Source: Candidatus Nanosalina sp. J07AB43
GTDB lineage: Archaea; Nanohalarchaeota; Nanosalinia; Nanosalinales; Nanosalinaceae
Reading direction: 5' to 3'
Assembly: GCA_000220375.1 (NCBI GenBank)
Contig: GL982576.1
Coordinates: forward strand, 645,658 to 682,324
Length of the DNA: 36,667 bases
In this document: one piece after another, positions 8,907 through 17,082 of the stretch
How the letters are laid out: every line of letters begins with the position of its first letter
How positions within the stretch are numbered: position 1 is the stretch's first letter
Made by a program: the position numbers and the translations under genes
The notes under the pieces: model-generated
What the model was told of the DNA's origin: nothing
The model's database searches: none
Seen by the model: the letters and a program-made list of their open reading frames with translations, nothing else

Positions 8907-9557
8907 CTATCTAGTGATAGGTTTGTATATGCACATATCTAGGCCTTTTTTGTCTGTTTCAGGGTTTTCTGGAATAGTCTCTAGGTCAAGCTTGTCTCCC
9001 AGCGCCAGCACCATGGCGTCAACAATATCATCCTCAGTTACATTGTCTGCGTCGAAACCATCAAGTGCCGATATGTCGCCGTATTTTTTCAGAACCTTTT
9101 TTCTGTCTTTAAGCCCTTGTTTGCTGTTCTTTGAGTTCTTGACTGAGTTCTTCTTGAGGGTTTTAAAGAATACTTCTGGATGTCCCTCCTTCAGGTTTTT
9201 ACCTTTCTGTGCTTGCTTGTCGGCTTCCCTTATCTTTGGTGTTATGTTCCATGATTGTTTTGATATTTTCTTACCTGTCTTAGCCTCGTTTATATCACAT
9301 GCTTGTTCATAGGTCTCGGCATATACTGCTTCCCGTGTCGGGCAGTTGAAAACAGAGTAATGTCTTTGAGGTGATAGAAATCTTCTTGCCTTTGAATCAC
9401 ACTCTCTGACCTTGTCTTCAGGAAGCCCTACAGGTATGTCTATGAGCAGGGTTTGGTCTCCCGTATCTTCTAGGCTCTGTTCAAAGCTGATCTCCCATGA
9501 TCTGTGTTTGTATTCAGTTATTACCCATCCTTGAGCTGTTCCGTCTACGCCTTTCAT
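8907..9557 (-). CDS. DUF429 family protein (predicted RNase H-like fold)
   Basis: The DUF429 family has a predicted RNase H-like nuclease fold but no established function. Family elements are in order: GVDGTAQGW at the N-terminus, DIPVGLP, a RECDSKARRFL segment, SVFNCPTREAVY, TPKIREAD, GHPEVFF and a C-terminal EDDIVDAMVLA. The first and last acidic elements would form the metal site. ATG 9557 is preferred because AGGTG lies about 8 bases upstream; GTG 9566 is an alternative. It is the last gene of a minus-strand run after a membrane protein and a class I photolyase, which hints at a nucleic-acid role. 216 residues is a little short for the family. Confidence 0.8.
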   Translation of the reverse strand: MKGVDGTAQGWVITEYKHRSWEISFEQSLEDTGDQTLLIDIPVGLPEDKVRECDSKARRFLSPQRHYSVFNCPTREAVYAETYEQACDINEAKTGKKISKQSWNITPKIREADKQAQKGKNLKEGHPEVFFKTLKKNSVKNSKNSKQGLKDRKKVLKKYGDISALDGFDADNVTEDDIVDAMVLALGDKLDLETIPENPETDKKGLDMCIYKPITR

Positions 9558-9591
9558 ACAGGGCACCTGTTTTGCTTGTTCCTGTTTTTTG

Positions 9592-10161
9592 TCATATTAT
9601 CCCTGTTGTCAGAAGTTTTAGTGATATGAAGTAAACCAAGGGTATGTTAGTTATTGTGAAGCTTATCTTTGAGGCTATTCCTGAGTTCTCGAGAAACTTG
9701 CTTGAAAGTATAAAGAATGTTCTTACTGCTGCTAGAAGTATCACAGCCTGAGGTATTATTGAGTTTACGATGGTTCCTGAGAGGAAGCCTAGTGCGGCGA
9801 ATCCTGGTATTTTCCATAGTATGAATGCTCCTGATAGGCCGACACCCATTCTCAGTAATATTGCTAATACGCCTGTAATGGCTCCTGCTATCGGCGAGAT
9901 GTTGAAGCCTGCCAGTATTGTTGCTGCGCTGGCGGTTTCTATGCCTATTCCGGCTGGGCCTGATCGGGCCATCCACTTTGATATAAGAAGGTCTACAAAC
10001 AGCAAGCTGAGTACAACGCTTGCGGATGCACTGAAGACAAGGGCAGAAAATCCTACAAATCCGAGTAAGGCTGAGTAGATTTTCCTCTCACGAGTAAAAG
10101 ATATATCGGTTGAGCTGACTATGTTCTTGATAAGGGGTGTGATCTCCCTGTTCTCAGACAT
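9592..10161 (-). CDS. Predicted membrane protein
   Basis: Not recognised. The 189-residue protein begins with about 25 polar residues (MSENREITPLIKN) and then carries about five or six hydrophobic segments rich in Gly, Ala, Ile and Leu, with few charges. GIGIETASAATILAGF and ISPIAGAITGVLAIL are typical of small transport-like membrane proteins. It lies 24 bases after the class I photolyase gene and 34 bases before the DUF429 gene on the same strand, so it is probably part of their transcript. Confidence 0.72.
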   Translation of the reverse strand: MSENREITPLIKNIVSSTDISFTRERKIYSALLGFVGFSALVFSASASVVLSLLFVDLLISKWMARSGPAGIGIETASAATILAGFNISPIAGAITGVLAILLRMGVGLSGAFILWKIPGFAALGFLSGTIVNSIIPQAVILLAAVRTFFILSSKFLENSGIASKISFTITNIPLVYFISLKLLTTGII

Positions 10162-10185
10162 AGTTTGGTTTGAAGGTTGTGTTCT

Positions 10186-11538
10186 CTACTTGTTTAGAGC
10201 GTTTTCAAACATCTGCTTCCCTTGATGATATCTGTTGTTAAAGTTGATGATAGGGTCAGGATAATCTGTATCTAGGGAGTTTCTCTTTTTTTGTCCCATC
10301 TCTACCCAGTTGTGGATTTTTTCTGGGTCCAAGGATCTGAGTTCTGGTACGTGTCTTTTGATGTATTCTGCGTCTTCGTCGTAGTCTCTTCCTTGTTTTA
10401 TCGGGTTGAATATTCTGATTGGTATTGAGTCTGTCCCTGTTGAGGCACTCCATTGCCATCCTCCGTTGTTGGACGGCACGTTGTGATCTACTAGGTGTTT
10501 TCTGAAGACTTTTGCGCCTTTTCTCCAGTCTGTCATCAGGTGTTTTGTTAGAAAGCTTGCAACATTCTGTCTCAGGCGGTTGTGCATGTATCCTTCGTTT
10601 CTGAGCTGTCTCATCCCTGCGTCTACAAACGGTATTCCGGTCTGACCTTTTTTCCATGCCTCGAATTCTCTTGAGTCGTTCTTCCAGTTGATCTCGTTTG
10701 GTATCTCTTTGTAGTTGTGGTGTACTGCGTTAGGGTTGTGGTACATCACTTGGTAGAAGAATTCGCCCCATGCTATCTCGTTTCTGTACTTTGCGTAGTT
10801 CCGGATTTTATCGGAGTCATTCTCCTCATCTATCATCTGTACAGTGTCTTTGAGGACTTTTCGTTTTCCTATCATTCCGGAGCTGTAATACATTGAGAGC
10901 TTGGAGACATATTCAGGGTTTGCTACGTCATCCCTCCGGTCTTTGTAGCTTTCAAGGTTCTTTCTCTTGAACCTTACCCATCTGTTTAGTGCGGCGTCCT
11001 CACCTGCATCAGGTATGTCTGCTGTTGGCTCTGCTTTCATCTCAGGCATTTCTGAGCCTATAGATGCTAGGTTTTCTGGTTTATCTGCTGGAGGCTTCTT
11101 CTGAACTTTCTTCCATTCTCTGTAGAACGGTGAGAAAGTGTCGTACTCCTGTTTCAGGTCCTGAGGTTCTACTAGAAGTCTGTCGTTGACGCTTTTGGTC
11201 TCTATGTCTAGGGCTTTGATCTCGTTTCCGATCTTTCTTTTCGTAGGAGTGTAGCTTCTTGCAAAGAAGATCTCTTCGACATCCCTTTCTTCTATTATGC
11301 TTTTCAGCTCGTCTCCTGTTTTACCCTTCCTTACTATGAGTCCTGAGCCTCTGTCCTCGTACTTCTTTCTGAGCTTCTGCAGGCCTTCCTCTCTGAATGC
11401 TCTCTTATTAGTTCCTGTTTTGTCTCTGATTCTTGGATCGTCTATGTACACAGGTATTGTCTTTCCTGAGGCGGATGCGGCGTCAAGGCCTCTGTTGTCG
11501 TGTATCCTAAGGTCGTCTCTATGCAGAAATATGTTCAT
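10186..11538 (-). CDS. phr: Class I DNA photolyase (CPD photolyase-like)
   Basis: Flavoenzyme that uses blue light to split cyclobutane pyrimidine dimers. The N-terminal antenna-binding alpha/beta domain begins with IFLHRDDLRIHDNRGL. The C-terminal helical FAD domain contains YRNEIAWGEFFYQVM, GIPFVDAGMRQLRNEGYMHNR, RQNVASFLTKHL and GWQWSASTGTDSIPIRIFNP, which are the diagnostic flavin- and substrate-binding segments. The 450-residue length is normal and the frame is intact. It is translationally coupled to the upstream small gene by an ATGA overlap. Antenna identity (8-HDF, MTHF or another) cannot be read with confidence. Confidence 0.94.
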   Translation of the reverse strand: MNIFLHRDDLRIHDNRGLDAASASGKTIPVYIDDPRIRDKTGTNKRAFREEGLQKLRKKYEDRGSGLIVRKGKTGDELKSIIEERDVEEIFFARSYTPTKRKIGNEIKALDIETKSVNDRLLVEPQDLKQEYDTFSPFYREWKKVQKKPPADKPENLASIGSEMPEMKAEPTADIPDAGEDAALNRWVRFKRKNLESYKDRRDDVANPEYVSKLSMYYSSGMIGKRKVLKDTVQMIDEENDSDKIRNYAKYRNEIAWGEFFYQVMYHNPNAVHHNYKEIPNEINWKNDSREFEAWKKGQTGIPFVDAGMRQLRNEGYMHNRLRQNVASFLTKHLMTDWRKGAKVFRKHLVDHNVPSNNGGWQWSASTGTDSIPIRIFNPIKQGRDYDEDAEYIKRHVPELRSLDPEKIHNWVEMGQKKRNSLDTDYPDPIINFNNRYHQGKQMFENALNK

Positions 11539-11876
11539 TTTCCTTCATCTTGTTCGATGTTCATCCTGGTTTTGTACGCTTTCAGGCTTGAGCTACCCTG
11601 TTTAATGTATCCAGATTCCCTTGCTCTCTCAAGTATTTCTGCTACAAAGCTTCTGTCGACCTTGATGGACATAAAGTCTTCCTCTCCAACTGTGTTGAGT
11701 CTGGCCATCAGCCTGTCTGTACCGTCGTCATTGTATATCGATCCTACTCTCTGATTATTCATGTGAAAACTCAGTGTTACATCATGAACTCTTAGCTCAT
11801 TGAAATTTACCTCGAAAACCTTTGAATCGGCGTCTATCCTCGCCATTAACCTATCTTCGATTTCAGTTACTTTCAT
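11535..11876 (-). CDS. Small acidic protein with an internal duplication
   Basis: Not recognised. The 113-residue protein contains DRLMAR twice, at residues 8-13 and 54-59, each followed by a similar beta-rich pattern, so it looks like a tandem duplication with a period of 46 residues. The C-terminal third looks helical (RSFVAEILERARESG). ATG 11876 is chosen over TTG 11885. Its stop overlaps the photolyase start by four bases, which implies coupled translation and a possible link to photolyase function. Confidence 0.78.
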   Translation of the reverse strand: MKVTEIEDRLMARIDADSKVFEVNFNELRVHDVTLSFHMNNQRVGSIYNDDGTDRLMARLNTVGEEDFMSIKVDRSFVAEILERARESGYIKQGSSSLKAYKTRMNIEQDEGK

Positions 11877-11956
11877 AAGAAACAATTTTGATCAAAGCTT
11901 CAAGTATCTTCAATTCAGGTTTGGTTTTGGTAGAGATTCTTGCCCGGTTTGACCAA

Positions 11957-11966
11957 TATTAATATG
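11957..11966 (+). promoter_or_regulatory. TATA-like box of the cupredoxin gene
   Basis: ATATTAATAT is centred about 29 bases before ATG 11991, so the transcript is probably leaderless. No Shine-Dalgarno sequence is present before the start. Confidence 0.42.
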
Positions 11967-11990
11967 TCTATCTGAAGAACTAACTTTGTT

Positions 11991-12434
11991 ATGGAAAGAT
12001 ATGGATTAATCTTTGCCTTGGTTGCTGCGGTTGTAGCATCAGGGTGTGCAAGTTCTACTTCAGACGGACAGAGTTCGGCAAACTACTCGGAGGTTACATC
12101 TGACTCGGAGATAGGGCCGAATACCACGGTTGTTAACTACACTGATTCAGGTTTCGAGCCCTCAACAGTTGAAATAGAGAGAGGTGAAACAGTGCAGTTT
12201 GTTGATCTATCAGGAAGACCGATGTGGGTAGGCTCAAACAATCATCCTAGACATACGAAGTATGATGGTTCATCCACTAGAGAGCACTGTGAGAACGGAG
12301 ATGCTGTAAATGAATCGGTTTTCGACCAGTGTTCCGCCGGAGAGACATACAGCTTTACATTTGACAAGTCTGGAGAGTTCGGCTATCACAACCATCAGGG
12401 ACCTCAAGATAGAGGAACTGTAGTAGTAGGATAG
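11991..12434 (+). CDS. Cupredoxin-fold lipoprotein
   Basis: Surface-anchored protein with a cupredoxin-like domain. A signal sequence ends in the lipobox ASGC (Cys19), followed by a Ser/Asn-rich linker. The domain begins with VNYTDSGFEPSTVEIERGETVQF and ends with FGYHNHQGPQDRGTVVVG. Possible copper ligands are His85 or His88 and His133/His135. The C-terminal Cys of type 1 blue-copper sites is absent: the position before HNH is Tyr. Cys100 and Cys114 lie in an acidic insert and may form a disulfide. Copper binding is therefore possible but a blue electron-transfer site is not expected. It has its own promoter and converges with a winged-helix gene. Confidence 0.85.
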   Translation: MERYGLIFALVAAVVASGCASSTSDGQSSANYSEVTSDSEIGPNTTVVNYTDSGFEPSTVEIERGETVQFVDLSGRPMWVGSNNHPRHTKYDGSSTREHCENGDAVNESVFDQCSAGETYSFTFDKSGEFGYHNHQGPQDRGTVVVG

Positions 12435-12463
12435 ACGCAATCATTCACTTCCCTTATTTTTCT

Positions 12464-12781
12464 TCAGGACTTTTCTATGCCGGTCCTGTATTCCTCGCTC
12501 TGAACTGCCTCTACTTCTGCTCCCCAATAAACTGATGATTTTTGAGAACCTGCCATGTACACGAGTCCCTCTTTTTTGAGCTGAGTCAGGTAGCAGGATG
12601 GACTGTAGTCTATACCTAGTTCTTCTTCTATCTCCTGCGCTGTCTTCTCTCGTTCCTCTAGAGACCTAAATACCTTAGAGATATATGAGTCCTGCTCATG
12701 ATCTTCATATAGCTTATTCAGTGCTTCATCCCATGTATCATAGTTTTCAGTGATATCTATTCCAAGCAGTTCATCACTCAT
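12464..12781 (-). CDS. Winged-helix DNA-binding protein
   Basis: Small (105 residues) predicted transcription regulator. An acidic N-terminus of about 30 residues precedes a winged-helix segment (KVFRSLEEREKTAQEIEEELGIDYS, then SCYLTQLKKEGLVYM). AQEIEEELG and the following helix make the helix-turn-helix, and LVYMAGSQKSSVYWG the wing. A TATA-like box 27 bp before the ATG suggests a leaderless transcript. It is divergent from the FG-GAP protein gene with an 87-base gap, so it may control that gene, itself, or the adjacent cupredoxin. The target is unknown. Confidence 0.75.
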   Translation of the reverse strand: MSDELLGIDITENYDTWDEALNKLYEDHEQDSYISKVFRSLEEREKTAQEIEEELGIDYSPSCYLTQLKKEGLVYMAGSQKSSVYWGAEVEAVQSEEYRTGIEKS

Positions 12782-12800
12782 ACGTCACTAATTACAGACT

Positions 12801-12810
12801 AGATTTATAC
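12801..12810 (-). promoter_or_regulatory. TATA-like box of the winged-helix gene
   Basis: On the minus strand GTATAAATCT is centred about 25 bases upstream of the ATG at 12781, in the divergent gap shared with the FG-GAP gene. Confidence 0.42.
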
Positions 12811-12868
12811 ATTATCCTCTCTCTTTGGAGAACACTGATTTAACTAACAAGTATAGAATTAAAGTTAT

Positions 12869-14332
12869 ATGTCAGAGACCATAGAAATCCCGGAAAAATA
12901 TGTTATTGTATCAGCTGTCTTACTATTTTTCTCGGTAGCAGTTACTGGGCTTTATCTTGCTGGATTCGAAGGCACAGGTATGGGAGAAAACCTGATGGAT
13001 CAAAATGGTTCAAGTACGTCTTTTGTTGATATTTCGGATAAGATAGAGGATAACCCGTCTCTAAGAAGATATGGCTTGGCCTCTGTAAAGATCCAGGATG
13101 AAACAAAAATTTTCGTGACAGGTTACGGCGGACCTAATGCCTTGATGAAGTGGGAGGACGGAAGCTTGGTTTCTGATACACCTGAAAACTTGAAGGATCC
13201 TGATACTAATGCTATCGGTGCTGCAGGCTGTGATATTGATGGTGACGGCCAAGAGGAAATTTACGTGCTTACGACCGGTGATCAGTACGGCGGTAGGAAA
13301 GATACTAAGGATAGACTTTACGATCTCCAGAATGGGTCTTGGGTGGATCTGCTTAAGAATTCCAGCGCCACTAACCGTTACTCCGGTAGAAGCGTGGCAT
13401 GTCACTATTCTCCACAGGGATATAGCTTCTTTGTAGCCAGATATGCAGGCCCCATGCAGATGATAACCATGAAAGATAATACCGTGCAGGATATTGCATC
13501 CAAGTATAGCATGGATAGAACTACGGGCGGCAGAAGCATCGTCAACGTACCTAGAAACGGTTCAGTGGATCTCTTTGTAGGCAACGAGAGAGGCCAGAAC
13601 TTCTACTACAATCGAACCGGAGATGGATATGAAGAGGTTGCAGAGCAGCTCGGGCTAGCTGACGCATCCTTGCCTGCCAGAGGTGTAACAGTCTATGATA
13701 GAGGTGAGGATGGAGATCTTGATCTTGCAGTATCTAACTGGAACTCGAAGAACAAGATTTACAGCCGTGAGAGCGACGGCTTCACTGATGTGACTCCTGA
13801 AGATTTCTCACGTAAAGGTCCTGCTAGAAGCCTAATGGCCGAGGACTTTGACAACGACGGTAATACGTCTATCTATCTAAATAATATTGCATCAAGGCAG
13901 AAGGCACCTAACAGATTTTTCAACTCGAGAGGTGAAGAGATTCCGATTGGTGATGCTTCGGAGCCTCAAGGACTTGGAACCGGTGCAACAGTTGCAGATA
14001 TCAACAAAGACGGTACGTTGGAGCTGGTTTTAGCTCATGGGGAGACAGGTTCCCAACCCCTAACGATGTATAGAATACCTAATGACAGGTCTTATCTGAG
14101 AATCCAGCCTCTGTGGAAGTCAGGCGCACCTGCCAGAAACGCCTTAGTGGAGGTAGATGGCAAGGTTAAGTCTGTTGATGGTGGTTCAGGTTACTTGAAC
14201 CAGATGGAGCCGTGGGCGCATTTTGGAAACGTTTCTACGCCCGTAGACGTCACCGTGACGTTTCCAGATGGCCAGCAGAAATCCAAGAAAATACAGGATC
14301 AGACAGCAACTATTGATTATCCAGAACGATAG
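12869..14332 (+). CDS. Membrane-anchored FG-GAP/VCBS repeat protein with ASPIC/UnbV C-terminus
   Basis: Predicted outward-facing beta-propeller. One N-terminal membrane segment lies at about residues 11-31. The ectodomain has repeated calcium-type loops of the FG-GAP/VCBS kind: CDIDGDGQEEIYVL, DRGEDGDLDLAVSN, EDFDNDGNTSIYLNN and ADINKDGTLELVLAHG. The C-terminus matches the ASPIC/UnbV module seen after such repeats (LRIQPLWKSGAPARNALVEV, then GSGYLNQMEPWAHFG). 487 residues. Related proteins serve in adhesion or cell-surface interaction. In a putative host-associated archaeon it could contact the host, but that is inference. The start is close to a weak A/T-rich box. Confidence 0.85.
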   Translation: MSETIEIPEKYVIVSAVLLFFSVAVTGLYLAGFEGTGMGENLMDQNGSSTSFVDISDKIEDNPSLRRYGLASVKIQDETKIFVTGYGGPNALMKWEDGSLVSDTPENLKDPDTNAIGAAGCDIDGDGQEEIYVLTTGDQYGGRKDTKDRLYDLQNGSWVDLLKNSSATNRYSGRSVACHYSPQGYSFFVARYAGPMQMITMKDNTVQDIASKYSMDRTTGGRSIVNVPRNGSVDLFVGNERGQNFYYNRTGDGYEEVAEQLGLADASLPARGVTVYDRGEDGDLDLAVSNWNSKNKIYSRESDGFTDVTPEDFSRKGPARSLMAEDFDNDGNTSIYLNNIASRQKAPNRFFNSRGEEIPIGDASEPQGLGTGATVADINKDGTLELVLAHGETGSQPLTMYRIPNDRSYLRIQPLWKSGAPARNALVEVDGKVKSVDGGSGYLNQMEPWAHFGNVSTPVDVTVTFPDGQQKSKKIQDQTATIDYPER

Positions 14333-14353
14333 ATTAAGACCAAGTCTGGGTGT

Positions 14354-14824
14354 TTATATGACTTGTTCTGTCTTCTGTTGAACTTCTTCTCTTGGTCTGG
14401 CCACTACAGTCACGTAGTATGCAGCTAGGAGCATTCCCAACATCACCACATAGGTAATACCGATTAGAAGATATGATATCTCAGATGCAAAGCTATCTGG
14501 CCTATGTAGTACGATCTGCCTGGTTACAGCTAATAAGCCTACGTTTATTGCGACAGGGACCGCTGATAAACCCTTGAGGTAGGCAGATATGTTTCGGAAG
14601 ACCTCAAGAACGATAAGACCAAGTAAGAGAGAGTCAACAACATTCAGAGCATCTACTACCTCAAAATCTGCTATATTGGTAAATATGTCAAAAATATCCT
14701 GAATCCCTGTTGCCATTATAACTGCGAGTAACACCAGCAAGGATAGTCCTAAGACCATAAGGAATAGATCTAGGAAAATGCCGACAAAATGGATGTAGTT
14801 TGACTTTACGTCGTCTATGTCCAT
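14354..14824 (-). CDS. PsiE-like membrane protein
   Basis: Four-helix membrane protein of 156 residues that resembles the phosphate-starvation-inducible PsiE family, whose biochemical role is unknown. Helices are at about 13-38, 62-82, 88-106 and 115-140. LIVLEVFRNISAYL followed by AINVGLLAVTRQIVL is the family-like core. It converges with the FG-GAP gene and diverges from the flavoprotein gene. The family assignment is moderate and based on pattern only. Confidence 0.72.
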   Translation of the reverse strand: MDIDDVKSNYIHFVGIFLDLFLMVLGLSLLVLLAVIMATGIQDIFDIFTNIADFEVVDALNVVDSLLLGLIVLEVFRNISAYLKGLSAVPVAINVGLLAVTRQIVLHRPDSFASEISYLLIGITYVVMLGMLLAAYYVTVVARPREEVQQKTEQVI

Positions 14825-14883
14825 GAGCTATTCAATAGTAGAATTAAAACCTGATAAGTCATTAGCACCCAGAAAAACCATAC

Positions 14884-14904
14884 TATTATTAGATCCGAAT
14901 AATA
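14884..14904. promoter_or_regulatory. Inverted repeat next to the flavoprotein start
   Basis: TATTATT (14884-14890) and AATAATA (14898-14904) form a perfect 7-bp inverted repeat with a 7-base spacer. It ends 10 bases before ATG 14915 and overlaps the expected promoter of a leaderless transcript, so it could be an operator. It is A/T-only and could also be chance. Confidence 0.25.
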
Positions 14905-14914
14905 AGATTGTCAT

Positions 14915-15613
14915 ATGACTTACGAGAGTGCTACGTTGACAGCGGTCACACAGACAACCCCTACGGTAAAACACTTCCAGTTTGAGCTTGAGGAGAGTTC
15001 ATGGGACTTTGAGCCCGGGCAGCATACAGTTCTAAGGTTTGAGGACGATGGTGAAGAGGTTGAGAGACCTTACACTATGATTAATCTTCCAGAGGACGAT
15101 AAGTTTGCCCTTGCAATTAAGAAGTATCCTGATGGAAGGGCAACCCCATGGATTCATGAGAGACAGCCAGGTGAGGAAATTGATTTTGCGGAGCCAAGTG
15201 GTAACCTGAAGATCAAGGATTACGACAAAGATGTTGTCTTCATATCTACAGGTACAGGTGCAACTCCGATGTATGCGATGTTGAGAGATTACCTGAAGAA
15301 TGGATCAGGCAAGTCATTCTATTTCCACGGTGAAAAAACCAGAGAAACTATCTTATTCAAGGAAGGACTCGAACTCCTAGATACAGAGGAAGATAGCTTA
15401 AACGTGTTTTTCTCTTTGACAGATGAGGACTGGAGTGGTGCACAGGGATATGTGCAGGAGCATGTTCCCGAAGAACTAGATTCTTTAGAAGACAAGCACT
15501 TCTACATCTGTGGCGTTCCTGCGATGGTGGTTCAAACTGAGGAACTATTGAAAGAGGAAGGAGTTGAAGAAGAGAGAATAATCACAGAGGGATGGGAGAG
15601 CGACGCCGTGTAA
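14915..15613 (+). CDS. FNR-like FAD/NAD(P)-binding oxidoreductase
   Basis: Ferredoxin-NADP reductase superfamily flavoprotein of 232 residues. The FAD domain is residues 1-100 with the RPYT flavin motif near 51. The nucleotide-binding domain has STGTGATPM near 110-118 and the C-terminal FYICGVPAMV. There is no fused iron-sulfur or globin domain, so it needs a separate electron partner. The partner is not evident among its neighbours. Likely roles are ferredoxin/flavodoxin reduction or supply of electrons to redox proteins. It is a single gene with a possible operator upstream and a T-rich stretch downstream. Confidence 0.88.
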   Translation: MTYESATLTAVTQTTPTVKHFQFELEESSWDFEPGQHTVLRFEDDGEEVERPYTMINLPEDDKFALAIKKYPDGRATPWIHERQPGEEIDFAEPSGNLKIKDYDKDVVFISTGTGATPMYAMLRDYLKNGSGKSFYFHGEKTRETILFKEGLELLDTEEDSLNVFFSLTDEDWSGAQGYVQEHVPEELDSLEDKHFYICGVPAMVVQTEELLKEEGVEEERIITEGWESDAV

Positions 15614-15673
15614 ACCTCGCCCTTAACTCTCCATCTTACTTCTTTCGTATTCTATAAAATTATTTTCCAAGAG

Positions 15674-15680
15674 AAAAAAA
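15674..15680 (-). terminator. T-run terminator of the small acidic protein gene
   Basis: On the minus strand a run of seven T begins about 22 bases after the stop at 15703. Archaeal transcription commonly ends at such U-runs. There is no strong hairpin. Confidence 0.35.
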
Positions 15681-15702
15681 TGCTAAATGTTTGAACTGGT
15701 TT

Positions 15703-15918
15703 CTAGGCTTCCCTGTGGAAGTAGGTGTGTTCTACTGATTCTGCAGGTATCTCTACAACCACGTATTCTCCATCCTTCATTCCCTCAGTTTTGATGATGT
15801 CCTCTTCAGTGTCTATTTCTGTCGTGTGGGAATGTAGATCGTACTCTACGCCGCTTTCTAGAACAACCATCAGTTCTCCACATCTTTCCAGCTTCTCGTC
15901 TAGCTTATCAGAATCCAT
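15703..15918 (-). CDS. Small acidic protein, unknown function
   Basis: Not recognised. It has 71 residues from ATG 15918 (MDSDKLDEKLERCGELMVVL); the open frame extends further upstream without a better start. The composition is acidic, with predicted strands (GELMVVLESGVEYDLH, then GEYVVVEIPAESVEHTYFH) suggesting a small beta fold. It is divergent from the methyltransferase gene, with 87 bases between the two starts. Confidence 0.6.
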   Translation of the reverse strand: MDSDKLDEKLERCGELMVVLESGVEYDLHSHTTEIDTEEDIIKTEGMKDGEYVVVEIPAESVEHTYFHREA

Positions 15919-16005
15919 GTAGTTATTATGTTGGGTGGTATTGAAATAGCTTCTCTGGGATATGTCTAGTGAGTTTTGTAAGAATGAGGTGCGGTTGTCT
16001 GTACT

Positions 16006-16551
16006 ATGGAAGATCACATAATTGATCCGGAGAAGGCTAGTATACTTGAGAAAGATGGTAGATATAGAATAGTATCTGGAGAGGAGATAATGGCCGAGCT
16101 AGAAAGAGGGGATATTGTTGCTGACATTGGTTCAGGTACCGGTTTCTTCGCGGATGATATGGCCGAGCTGGCCGAAAAGGTCTACGCTGTGGATTTTCAA
16201 GAGCAGATGCATGAATACTACAGAGAGAAAGGCGTTCCGGAGAACGTGGAGTTAGTAAATACAGACGCAACTGACTTTGAACCTGACCAGAAGCCGGATG
16301 TAGCATTTTTGATCACATCTCTGCATGAGGTAGATATTGGCGAGACTATTGAAAACCTTTCCAGCGTCTTGCGTGAAGATGGAGAACTTTTTATTGTGGA
16401 TTGGAGCAGTAACTCCGAGACAGATCAGGTGCCTGCAAAGGAGAAGCTTCTGACGGCCAAAGAGGCCTCAAATCATGTTTCACAGCATTTCACCGTCAAC
16501 AGATGTGAGGAGAGATATGATACATACATGCTGAAAGCTGAGAACACGTAA
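16006..16551 (+). CDS. Class I SAM-dependent methyltransferase
   Basis: Transfers a methyl group from S-adenosylmethionine; the substrate is unknown. Motif I is VADIGSGTGFF (about residues 39-49), followed by the acidic end of the second strand in VYAVDF and the motif II/III region DVAFLITSLHEVD. The C-terminal part GELFIVDWSS fits the ubiE/type 11 methyltransferase pattern. 181 residues is short and corresponds to a bare Rossmann core. It converges with a membrane protein gene whose stop is adjacent. Confidence 0.87.
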   Translation: MEDHIIDPEKASILEKDGRYRIVSGEEIMAELERGDIVADIGSGTGFFADDMAELAEKVYAVDFQEQMHEYYREKGVPENVELVNTDATDFEPDQKPDVAFLITSLHEVDIGETIENLSSVLREDGELFIVDWSSNSETDQVPAKEKLLTAKEASNHVSQHFTVNRCEERYDTYMLKAENT

Positions 16552-17067
16552 TTATATGTTTCCATCCATTTTTGCCGCCAGTACAATGCTATAGGTCTGC
16601 GACAGCGCCGCAACAGCGAAGCCAGTTCCTAAAGCCAGATCTGATCCCATAACTACTCCAGCTATTGTCAGCCCCAAGCATAGCAAACCGGATGCTCCGA
16701 TACCTTTGTACTCCCTGACATACTTGTCCATATACTTTGAGGATAAAAATACGCCTATACCGGGTGCGATCAGCCAGTACCCTAGAGATAAGGTTGACAG
16801 AACAGTTTGGTACTCGCTTAAGCTGAAGCTCAGTGCTCCTGCAAATGTGAAGACTGTACCCAGTGCAATCACATTCTTCCATATGTTAAGAACGCTGTTG
16901 TTGCTCATCCTATTCCATGAGAAAACGGTGAAACCTGTAAGGAAAAGCACCATAAAATAATGCATATGGCGTATCCAGTAGATATCAATACCTGGCTCGA
17001 TCATAGTCACAAATGTCATCGCCCACGCTGCAGGTATTAGGCCTACTGGTGCATACTCTCTAATCAT
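16552..17067 (-). CDS. Predicted polytopic membrane protein
   Basis: Not recognised. The 171-residue protein has about five hydrophobic helices (near 8-26, 36-52, 64-82, 93-110 and 124-165). It contains a short IRHMHYF segment between the first two helices. It is the last gene of a minus-strand run after the MBL/cupin gene, with 15 bases between them. Its function is open. Confidence 0.72.
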   Translation of the reverse strand: MIREYAPVGLIPAAWAMTFVTMIEPGIDIYWIRHMHYFMVLFLTGFTVFSWNRMSNNSVLNIWKNVIALGTVFTFAGALSFSLSEYQTVLSTLSLGYWLIAPGIGVFLSSKYMDKYVREYKGIGASGLLCLGLTIAGVVMGSDLALGTGFAVAALSQTYSIVLAAKMDGNI

Positions 17068-17082
17068 AACGTATCTACCTAT

